Source of the DNA: Candidatus Oscillibacter pullicola | Lineage (GTDB): Bacteria > Bacillota > Clostridia > Oscillospirales > Oscillospiraceae | NCBI GenBank assembly: GCA_019118935.1 | Contig: DWXY01000081.1 | Coordinates: 1-32,417, forward strand | Direction of reading: 5' to 3' | Length of the DNA: 32,417 bases | Shown: positions 6,979 through 13,271 of the stretch, piece by piece | Position numbering within the stretch: position 1 is the stretch's first letter | Layout: every line of letters begins with the position of its first letter | Notes under the pieces: generated by a model | Database searches by the model: none | What the model was told of the DNA's origin: nothing | Seen by the model: only the letters and a program-made list of their open reading frames with translations | Translations under genes and position numbers: made by a program

Positions 6979-7421
6979 GTTCTCTCCTTCAGCAGGTCCC
7001 GGATCTCCGTCAGCAGTACTTCCTCCCGCGAGGGCTGGGGCGGGGGAGGGGGAGCGGCCTCCTTCTTCCGGTGAAAGCGGTTGATGGCTTTGATAAGGCA
7101 GAAGACCGCAAAGGCGATGATGAGGAAGTCCAGAATGGTGGAGAGGAAGGTGCCGTAATGGATGGCAACGGCGGCGCGCACCTCACTGCCGCCGGCGTCA
7201 TACACCGCCTCCCGCAGCACCCACTGCCACTGGGAGAAGTCCGTGCCGCCGGTGAGCAGGGAGAGCAGGGGCATCAGGATGTCGTTGACCAGGGAGGTGG
7301 AAATTTTGCCGAAGGCGCCGCCGATGATGACGCCCACCGCCATGTCCAGCACATTCCCTCTGGCAATGAATTGGCGGAACTCCGCCAGGAAGCCGGTGGC
7401 CTTTTTGGTAAGTTCAGTCAT
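6975..7421 (-). CDS. mscL: Large-conductance mechanosensitive channel
   Basis: This inner-membrane channel opens under osmotic downshock to release solutes. From the ATG at 7421 it is 148 residues, a usual MscL length. The N-terminus ([30 protein letters not shown]) shows the amphipathic helix and first transmembrane segment; the second segment is around [19 protein letters not shown]. The C-terminus has a proline-rich stretch followed by [18 protein letters not shown], the cytoplasmic helix bundle. AGGAG lies six bases before the start; a longer frame extending upstream to 7562 has no such site. The gene overlaps rsmG by four bases. Confidence 0.95.
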   Translation of the reverse strand: MTELTKKATGFLAEFRQFIARGNVLDMAVGVIIGGAFGKISTSLVNDILMPLLSLLTGGTDFSQWQWVLREAVYDAGGSEVRAAVAIHYGTFLSTILDFLIIAFAVFCLIKAINRFHRKKEAAPPPPPQPSREEVLLTEIRDLLKERT

Positions 7422-7500
7422 GGGGCTCTCCTGTGTAAAATGAACGGGCGCCTGTGCACGTATGTTGAGGCCATTGGCGCCCAAGGCTTTCAGAGATTTG

Positions 7501-7577
7501 ACCCGAATGGAGCCGCTGGAGGGGCACCGAACGATCCGGAGCAGAGCTGCGCGCCGCTCCAACGGCTGGAAATGGGT
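7501..7577 (-). other. Possible structured 5' leader of mscL
   Basis: The 197 bases between serS and mscL contain no gene. AGCCGCTGGAG (7511-7521) can pair with CTCCAACGGCT (7557-7567) over 11 bp, with possible outer pairing of ACCC (7501-7504) to the GGGT near 7573-7576. Nearer the start, GGGCGCC and GGCGCCC form a further wide-looped pair (about 7446-7483). No T-tract follows on the minus strand, so it is not an evident serS terminator. It could be an mRNA leader structure. I could not match it to a known riboswitch class. Confidence 0.35.
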
Positions 7578-7618
7578 TCAACGGTTCGTATAAATCAAAT
7601 AAAAAATTACAAATCGGA

Positions 7619-8923
7619 TTATTTTGCGGGGACCAGCAGTTCCTTGCCGCCCATGTAGGGCCGCAGAACCGCGGGGATGCGGACGGTGCCGTCGGCCTGG
7701 AGGTTGTTCTCCAGGAAGGCGATCAGCATCCGGGGCGGGGCCACGCAGGTGTTGTTCAGCGTGTGGCACAGCTGCATCTTGCCGTTCTCATCCTTGTAGC
7801 GGATGCGCAGGCGGCGTGCCTGGGCGTCGCCCAGATTGGAGCAGGAGCACACTTCAAAGAACTTTTGCTGACGGGGAGACCAGGCCTCGATATCGCAGGA
7901 CTTCACCTTCAGGTCCGCCAGGTCGCCGGAGCAGCACTCCAGCTGCCGCACCGGGATATCCAGAGAGCGGAACAGCTCCACGGACATCCGCCACAGCTTC
8001 TCATACCAGTCCTTGGACTCCTCAGGCTTGCAGACCACGATCATCTCCTGCTTTTCAAACTGGTGGATGCGGTAGATGCCCCGCTCTTCGATGCCGTGGG
8101 CTCCCTTCTCCTTGCGGAAGCAGGGGGAGTAGGAGGTGAGGGTCTGGGGCAGGCTCTCCGCCGGCAGGATCTGGTCGATGAACCGGCCGATCATGGAGTG
8201 CTCGCTGGTGCCGATCAGGTACAGGTCCTCCCCCTCGATCTTGTACATCATGCCGTCCATATCTGTCTGGCTCATAACGCCCTCCACCACGTTGCCGTGG
8301 ATCATGAAGGGGGGGATGCAGTAGGTGAAGCCCTTGTCGATCATGAAATCCCGGCCGTAGGCCAGCACCGCCTCATGGAGCCGGGCGATGTCGCCCAGCA
8401 GGTAGTAGAACCCGCTGCCGGAGACCCGTCCGGCGGCGTCCAGATCGATGCCGTTGAAGGACTCCATGATGTCCACGTGATAGGGAATGGGGAAGTCCGG
8501 TGCCTTGCACTCCCCGAACCGCTGGACCTCCACATTCTCGCTGTCATCCTTGCCGATGGGCACGGAGGGATCGATCATCTGGGGGATCAGCAGCATCTTG
8601 TGATGCAGCTCCGCCTCCAGCTCGGTTTCCTGCTTCTCCAGCTCCGCCAGGCGGTCCGCCTGCTCCTTCACCTGCTGCTTGACGGCCTCGGCCTCCGCCA
8701 GCTTGGCGGGGTCCTTTTTGGCCTGGCCCATCAGCATGCCGATCTGCTTGCTGAGGGCGTTTCGGTTGGAGCGGAGCTGATCTGCCTCCGCAATGGCGGC
8801 CCGGCGCTTGGTGTCCAGGTCCAGGACCTCGTCTACCAGGGGCAGCTTGGCATCCTGGAACTTCTTCTTGATATTTTCACGGACGGCATCCGGATTCTCC
8901 CGGATGAATTTGATATCCAGCAT
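7619..8923 (-). CDS. serS: Seryl-tRNA synthetase, archaeal-like variant
   Basis: This class II synthetase charges tRNA(Ser) with serine. The 434 residues have the long N-terminal coiled-coil arm (about 30-110, rich in Lys, Glu and Ala) that grips the tRNA. The catalytic core then shows IGTSEHSMIG (about 237-246), motif 2 FRKEKGAHGIEERGIYRIHQF (269-289), GDLADLKVKSCDIEAWSP (333-350) and motif 3 HTLNNTCVAPPRMLIAFLENN. Ordinary bacterial SerRS reads TAEVP, GxAGxDTRGLxRxHQF and TLNGSGLAVGRT at these places. TSEH and the last block look more like archaeal SerRS as I recall it. Start ATG with GAGGAGAG upstream. A perfect parS site lies in the 52 bases between it and the preceding gene, and no T-box was found. 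Confidence 0.95.
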   Translation of the reverse strand: MLDIKFIRENPDAVRENIKKKFQDAKLPLVDEVLDLDTKRRAAIAEADQLRSNRNALSKQIGMLMGQAKKDPAKLAEAEAVKQQVKEQADRLAELEKQETELEAELHHKMLLIPQMIDPSVPIGKDDSENVEVQRFGECKAPDFPIPYHVDIMESFNGIDLDAAGRVSGSGFYYLLGDIARLHEAVLAYGRDFMIDKGFTYCIPPFMIHGNVVEGVMSQTDMDGMMYKIEGEDLYLIGTSEHSMIGRFIDQILPAESLPQTLTSYSPCFRKEKGAHGIEERGIYRIHQFEKQEMIVVCKPEESKDWYEKLWRMSVELFRSLDIPVRQLECCSGDLADLKVKSCDIEAWSPRQQKFFEVCSCSNLGDAQARRLRIRYKDENGKMQLCHTLNNTCVAPPRMLIAFLENNLQADGTVRIPAVLRPYMGGKELLVPAK

Positions 8924-8955
8924 AATGGTTCTCTCCTCAATTTATTGATGTTGCG

Positions 8956-8971
8956 TGTTTCACGTGAAACA
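8956..8971. other. parS site 1 (ParB-binding centromere site)
   Basis: TGTTTCACGTGAAACA is a perfect 16-bp palindrome identical to the bacterial parS consensus. It lies between serS and the membrane protein gene that follows parB. Confidence 0.95.
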
Positions 8972-8975
8972 AGGG

Positions 8976-9521
8976 TCAGCCGTTGGCTGCTCCACGGGCC
9001 TCCACGGCCTCCTTCAGCTGCGCATACCGCTGGGCGGGAGGGGTGACGCCCTCCTCGGAGGTCTCGGGCAGCGCGTCCCGGTAATCAGACGCCTCGAAGG
9101 CGTCGATGCTGGCCTGACAGCCCGCCAGATCTCCCGCGGAATACTGCTGCTGAATGGTGTACAGGGCCAGCAGCGCCTGACTCTCCCCCTGGGCCTCCGC
9201 CAGGGCGGCGTCAGCTTCCTCTGCGGAGGACTCCAGCGCGTCGATGGTGGTCTGGGCCTCATCCAGCTGGTTTTGCAGGTCCAGCAGGGCGTCCTGCGTG
9301 GCCTGCACCTCCTGCATGGCGGTGACGGAGTCCTGAAGCTCCCCAAGCACCTCGGAATTGCTGCGCTGGTGCATCAGGAAGGACAGCGCCATCAGCAGAA
9401 AGGCCACGATGAACAGGATCATGATATAGATGACAACGGGCTTTTTCCCGGTGGAGGGCATTTCCTCCGGAGCAGGGGAGGGCGTCTCCGCCTCGTCTCC
9501 GCTGCGCTTTTCAAATTTCAT
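8976..9521 (-). CDS. Single-pass membrane protein with coiled coil, in the parAB operon
   Basis: This is a 181-residue protein of unknown family. Residues 1-26 are a charged, proline-containing cytoplasmic tail. One strong transmembrane helix follows (VVIYIMILFIVAFLLMALSF, about 29-48). Then comes a long acidic, Gln- and Ala-rich heptad region (about 55-130) that is probably a coiled coil outside the membrane, and a short C-terminal part. It starts 20 bases after the parB stop with a good ribosome binding site, so it is probably translated from the parA-parB message. The position suggests a link to chromosome segregation or envelope, but there is no motif to prove it. Confidence 0.85.
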   Translation of the reverse strand: MKFEKRSGDEAETPSPAPEEMPSTGKKPVVIYIMILFIVAFLLMALSFLMHQRSNSEVLGELQDSVTAMQEVQATQDALLDLQNQLDEAQTTIDALESSAEEADAALAEAQGESQALLALYTIQQQYSAGDLAGCQASIDAFEASDYRDALPETSEEGVTPPAQRYAQLKEAVEARGAANG

Positions 9522-9541
9522 GGCAGATCATCCTTTCCCAA

Positions 9542-10420
9542 TCAGGGGGTTTTCGTTCGCTTTGCCTGGAGCATCGCCAGGGCCTCCAGCAGGTCGTTCA
9601 GGTCGTCCATGCCGTAGTATTCCAGCTCGATCCGGCCCTTTTTCCGGCCGGTGACGATCCGCACGCCCCGGCCCAGCTTGGAGCTCAGCTCCTTCTGCGC
9701 CTCCGCGGCATAGTCGATTCCCTTTGGCGCGGGAGCTTTTTCCGGCTTTTCCTGACTCAGCCGCTTGGCCAGGGCTTCCGTCTGGCGGACAGAGAGGCCG
9801 CCTGAGATCACAGCGCCGGCCGCGTTTTCCTGTAGGGCGGGGGAGAGGGGCAGCAGCGCCCGGGCGTGACCGGCGGAGAGCTTTCCCTCCTCCACCAGCT
9901 TGGCCACCGGCGGCGTCAGAGACAGCAGCCGCAGGGCGTTGGCCACGGCGCTGCGGGATTTGCCCACCCGGGACGCGGCCTCCTCCTGGGTCATGTGATA
10001 CGTCTCCATCAGGGACTGGAAGCCGGCGGCCTCCTCCATGGGGTTCAGATCCTCCCGCTGGAGATTTTCGATCATGGCCAGCTCCGCGGCCTTGCGGTCA
10101 TCGGCCTCCATGACGATGACGGGCACTTCCTGAAGGCCCGCCAGCCGGGCGGCCCGCCAGCGCCGCTCTCCGGCGATGATCTGATAGTAGCCGGAGGCCA
10201 ACTTCCGGACGGTGAGGGGCTGGATGATGCCGTGCTCCCGGATGGAGTCGGCCAGCTCCGCCAGGGATGCCTCGTCAAAGTGCTTGCGGGGCTGGGAGGA
10301 ACAGCTCTCCACCTGGGAAATGGGCAGGTACAGGCTGCCGGTGGTCTCCGCCTTCAATACGTCGTCGCCCAGCAGGGCGCCGAGACCCCGGCCGAGGCCG
10401 GAGGGTTTCTTGGATGCCAT
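9542..10420 (-). CDS. parB: Chromosome segregation protein ParB (Spo0J)
   Basis: ParB binds parS, loads onto DNA as a CTP-dependent clamp, and organises the origin region for ParA. The 292-residue protein begins with the family's GLGRGLGALLG. It has the CTP-binding GERRWRAARL (84-93) and the ENLQREDLNPMEEA segment (118-131). A helix-turn-helix follows (about 143-165, TQEEAASRVGKSRSAVANALR), then a C-terminal dimerisation domain. It starts 22 bases after parA. Three perfect parS sites lie within 2.5 kb. Confidence 0.97.
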   Translation of the reverse strand: MASKKPSGLGRGLGALLGDDVLKAETTGSLYLPISQVESCSSQPRKHFDEASLAELADSIREHGIIQPLTVRKLASGYYQIIAGERRWRAARLAGLQEVPVIVMEADDRKAAELAMIENLQREDLNPMEEAAGFQSLMETYHMTQEEAASRVGKSRSAVANALRLLSLTPPVAKLVEEGKLSAGHARALLPLSPALQENAAGAVISGGLSVRQTEALAKRLSQEKPEKAPAPKGIDYAAEAQKELSSKLGRGVRIVTGRKKGRIELEYYGMDDLNDLLEALAMLQAKRTKTP

Positions 10421-10442
10421 GGGAACGCTCCTTTCCAGAGAA

Positions 10443-11201
10443 TCAGGCGCTTTGCTTTTTCAAGAACTCCGCCGCAAACGCGGTGTAGGCCTCCGCGCCC
10501 CGGGAGGTCCGGTCATAGGCGGTGATGGGCTTGCCGTGGCTGGGCGCCTCGCTGAGGCGCACGTTCCGGGGAATCACAGTGGCGTAGACCTTGCCGGGGA
10601 AGTAGTGCTTCACTTCCTCCGCCACCTGCAGGGCCAGATTGGTCCGCCCGTCAAACATGGTCAGCAGCACGCCGTCCAGCTCCAGCCGGGGATTCAGGGA
10701 CCTGCGGACGATCCGCACCGTGTTCATCAGGTCGCTGAGGCCCTCCAGGGCGTAGTACTCGCCCTGCACCGGCACCAGGATGGCGTCCGCGGCGCAGAGG
10801 GCGTTCAGCGTCAGCAGCTCCAGGGAAGGGGGGCAGTCGATGAATAGGAAGTCGTAGCGGTCCTTGACCTTGTCCAGCGCGTCCCGCAGAAGGAATTCCC
10901 GGCGCTCCATGCCGATCAGTTCGATCCCGGCGCCGGCCAGCGCCTTGTTGGAGGGGAGGACATCGCCGTATTTGGTGTGCACCAGGGCGTCCTCCACCGG
11001 CACTTCGCCGATCAGGGCATCGTAGATCCCCTTGGAGACCGTCTTGTCCACGCCCATTCCAGAGGTGGAATTGGCCTGAGGATCAAAGTCACACAGCAGG
11101 ATGCGCTGCCCGGCCTCCGTCAAGGCCGCGGCGAGATTCACACAGGTGGTTGTTTTCCCCACGCCGCCTTTTTGATTCACAATCGCAATGGTTTTTGCCA
11201 C
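10443..11201 (-). CDS. parA: Chromosome partitioning ATPase ParA (Soj)
   Basis: This deviant-Walker ATPase drives origin separation and, in relatives, also regulates DnaA. From a GTG at 11201 it is 252 residues, the usual Soj length. AKTIAIVNQKGGVGKTTT holds the P-loop (KGGVGKT, 11-17), with DFDPQANST and FIDCPPSL following. The GTG is chosen over the longer frame to 11438 because the family starts exactly here, AGGTG lies just upstream, and a strong promoter and two parS sites occupy the extension. First gene of a parA-parB-membrane protein unit. Confidence 0.97.
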   Translation of the reverse strand: MAKTIAIVNQKGGVGKTTTCVNLAAALTEAGQRILLCDFDPQANSTSGMGVDKTVSKGIYDALIGEVPVEDALVHTKYGDVLPSNKALAGAGIELIGMERREFLLRDALDKVKDRYDFLFIDCPPSLELLTLNALCAADAILVPVQGEYYALEGLSDLMNTVRIVRRSLNPRLELDGVLLTMFDGRTNLALQVAEEVKHYFPGKVYATVIPRNVRLSEAPSHGKPITAYDRTSRGAEAYTAFAAEFLKKQSA

Positions 11202-11256
11202 GGGGGCACCTACTTTCTGAAAATACCAAATAAGGTAGAAATGCTTATGCTCACTT

Positions 11257-11285
11257 ATTATAACAAGGGTGGACGGCCGTTGCAA
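11257..11285 (-). promoter_or_regulatory. Promoter of parA
   Basis: On the minus strand TTGCAA (complement of 11280-11285) and a perfect TATAAT (complement of 11257-11262) are 17 bases apart, about 50 bases upstream of the parA GTG. Two parS sites lie just upstream at 11323 and 11362, so ParB spreading could repress it. Confidence 0.85.
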
Positions 11286-11322
11286 GGAGAAAAGCGGAAA
11301 AGCAGAGAAAAGGAAGAGAAAA

Positions 11323-11338
11323 TGTTTCACGTGAAACA
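11323..11338. other. parS site 2
   Basis: A perfect TGTTTCACGTGAAACA, 24 bases from parS site 3 and just upstream of the parA promoter. Confidence 0.95.
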
Positions 11339-11346
11339 AACGGCAG

Positions 11347-11385
11347 AAAAAAAGCTGCGGATGTTTCACGTGAAACATCCGCAGC
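11347..11385 (-). terminator. Terminator of the glycosidase gene with parS as its stem
   Basis: GCTGCGGATGTTTCAC (11354-11369) and its exact complement (11370-11385) form a perfect 32-base palindrome. On the minus strand it is followed at once by seven T (A run 11347-11353). It starts 3 bases past the GH13 stop, so it fits as that gene's Rho-independent terminator. The inner 16 bases are a complete parS. The GCTGCGGA/TCCGCAGC arms are extra stem. Confidence 0.85.
11362..11377. other. parS site 3, inside a terminator stem
   Basis: A perfect TGTTTCACGTGAAACA at the centre of the 32-base palindrome 11354-11385. In DNA it should bind ParB; in RNA the same bases form the terminator hairpin. Confidence 0.95.
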
Positions 11386-11388
11386 CGG

Positions 11389-13257
11389 TCACAGCAAAAG
11401 ACGGCAGCCCCAGGGCGGCAGCTGCAAGCGCAGAACACCGTCGGAACAGGGGAGGGTGTCTCCGGTGAGGAGATCGGTGGGGGCAGCGCCCTCCCACAGC
11501 AGTGTGACGGTGTGGGAGTCCGGCGAGGCGTTGACGGCCGTGGTCAGCCGCTGGCCGCCGTCCTGCCGAGCAAAGATCAGCAGGGGACCGGCGGTGTAGA
11601 GCCAGGAGATGGTGCCGGACTGGAGGGCGGGATAGGCGTTCCGCAGAGCGCCCAGCCGGGTGAACCACGCCAGCAAATCCCGGTCCTCCCGGCCCCAGGG
11701 GTAGGTTCCCCGGTTCAGAGGGTCCTCAAAGCCCTCCATCCCGGCCTCGTCTCCGTAGTAGATCATGGGAGAGCCGGGAAAGGTGAACAGCACCAGCGCC
11801 GCCAGCCGCAGCTTGGCGATGCCCGCCGCCCGCTCCCAGGGCAAAAGCCGGTAGGCAGCCCGCTCCGCCTTGGTGTCCGGCGTTCGGTCCGCACCCAGCA
11901 GCGTCAGGATGCGGGGGGTGTCGTGGGTGCCCAAAAAGTTCATGGCGGAGTAAAAGGCTGCCGGGGGATAGTTCTCCCGCAGGGTCTCCATGGCCTCTCG
12001 GAAATCATCGGCATCCCCGCCGGAGAGATAGGCCAGCAGCGCCGTGCGGAAGGGATAGTTCATCAGCCCGTGGGTCTCGCTGCCCAACAGATACCGCCGC
12101 CGCTGGGAGTAGGCGATCTTGTTGGAGCCGTCCTCCCACACCTCGCCGATCAGGACACTGTCGGGGTCCGTCTCCTCCATAGCGGCGCGGATCTTTTCCA
12201 GGAACCAGTCCGGCAGCTCATCCGCCACATCCAGCCGCCAGCCCGAGGCACCGGCACGCAGCCACCGGCGGATGATGGAGTCTTCGCCGTCAATGATGAA
12301 ATCCACATAAGAGGGAGAGGACTCCTCCACGGCCGGCAGGGTGTGGATGCCCCACCAGGAGTCGTAGGAATCCGGCCAGTGGTGGAAGCGGTACCAGCTG
12401 TACCAGGGGGAGTCCTGGCTTTGGGCGGCGCCCAGGGTGGGGTAATAGCCGTCGGCATTGAAGTACACGCTCTGGGACCCGGTGTGGTTGAACACGCCGT
12501 CCAAAATCACCCGCATCCCCCGCTGCCGGGCCTGGGCGCAGAGGGTGCGGAAATCGGCCTCCGTGCCCAGCATGGGGTCGATGCGGGTGTAGTCCGCCGT
12601 GTTGTAGCGGTGGTTGGAGGCGGACTCGAAAATGGGGCAGAGGTACAGCGTGGCGACGCCAAGGGCTTTCAAATCGTCCAGTTTCGACGTGATCCCCGCC
12701 AGAGTGCCGCCGAAGAAGTCCCGGTTGCGGATCTCACCGTCCGGATCCGGCCGCCACTCCGGCGTGTCATCCCAGTCCTCGTGGACCCAGCGCCGGCCTA
12801 CCAGGCCCGCAGGGTCCACGGGTGCCAGACGGCAGAAACGATCTGGAAAAATTTGGTATGTCACACCTGCCCCAAACCAGCTGGGCGTATGGCTTTCCTG
12901 GTAGACCGTCAGCTGCCAGGACACGGCCTGTCCGTCGCTGCGGTAGCCGGTCTTGTCCAGCAGGCAGCCGGTGCCGTCCTCCCGCCAGAAGCGGAAGTGG
13001 TACCAGATGAGATCGGGCAGCTCCGGCGCGGTCAGCGTGCCGGAGAAGCAGAGCCGCTCGCCTGCGGGGCCCTCCAGGGGCAGTTCCTGCTCCCGCTGCG
13101 TCCCGGCAAACTCATAGGAGAGGACCAGCGCACAGTGGGAAAAGCCCTCCGCGGCCAGGGGGCGGCAGTGAAAGGTGACCGCCGTTCCGCAGGAGACGGC
13201 GCCGAAGGGCTCCTTGCACAGGTCGCAGCGGGGATCAAAGACAAAGGGTTCGCTCAT
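11389..13257 (-). CDS. GH13 alpha-glycosidase (neopullulanase/cyclomaltodextrinase-like)
   Basis: This is a 622-residue glycoside hydrolase family 13 enzyme acting on alpha-glucans such as starch fragments. A beta-sandwich N-terminal domain (about 1-120) precedes the TIM barrel, as in neopullulanase-type enzymes. Conserved regions are ILDGVFNHTG (251-260), GWRLDVADE with nucleophile Asp343, LIGEVWED with acid/base Glu372, and FLGTHDTPR with Asp446. A small C-terminal beta domain ends in LLL. No signal peptide is seen, so it is probably cytoplasmic. The ATG follows AAGGAGA. It lies 14 bases after the PBP2 gene, an unusual neighbour, and ends at a parS-containing terminator. Exact substrate unknown. 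Confidence 0.9.
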   Translation of the reverse strand: MSEPFVFDPRCDLCKEPFGAVSCGTAVTFHCRPLAAEGFSHCALVLSYEFAGTQREQELPLEGPAGERLCFSGTLTAPELPDLIWYHFRFWREDGTGCLLDKTGYRSDGQAVSWQLTVYQESHTPSWFGAGVTYQIFPDRFCRLAPVDPAGLVGRRWVHEDWDDTPEWRPDPDGEIRNRDFFGGTLAGITSKLDDLKALGVATLYLCPIFESASNHRYNTADYTRIDPMLGTEADFRTLCAQARQRGMRVILDGVFNHTGSQSVYFNADGYYPTLGAAQSQDSPWYSWYRFHHWPDSYDSWWGIHTLPAVEESSPSYVDFIIDGEDSIIRRWLRAGASGWRLDVADELPDWFLEKIRAAMEETDPDSVLIGEVWEDGSNKIAYSQRRRYLLGSETHGLMNYPFRTALLAYLSGGDADDFREAMETLRENYPPAAFYSAMNFLGTHDTPRILTLLGADRTPDTKAERAAYRLLPWERAAGIAKLRLAALVLFTFPGSPMIYYGDEAGMEGFEDPLNRGTYPWGREDRDLLAWFTRLGALRNAYPALQSGTISWLYTAGPLLIFARQDGGQRLTTAVNASPDSHTVTLLWEGAAPTDLLTGDTLPCSDGVLRLQLPPWGCRLLL

Positions 13258-13271
13258 GGGGATGCGTCTCC

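Noticed and set aside
7422-7618. ydaO-type c-di-AMP riboswitch ahead of mscL
   Set aside because: A few short stretches resemble it, but the conserved GGGGUGAAUC-type elements are missing.
11202-11438. Upstream extension of parA to 11438
   Set aside because: The extension reads through two parS sites and the parA promoter, and encodes repeats of MFHVKH, which is just parS translated. The GTG at 11201 fits the family.
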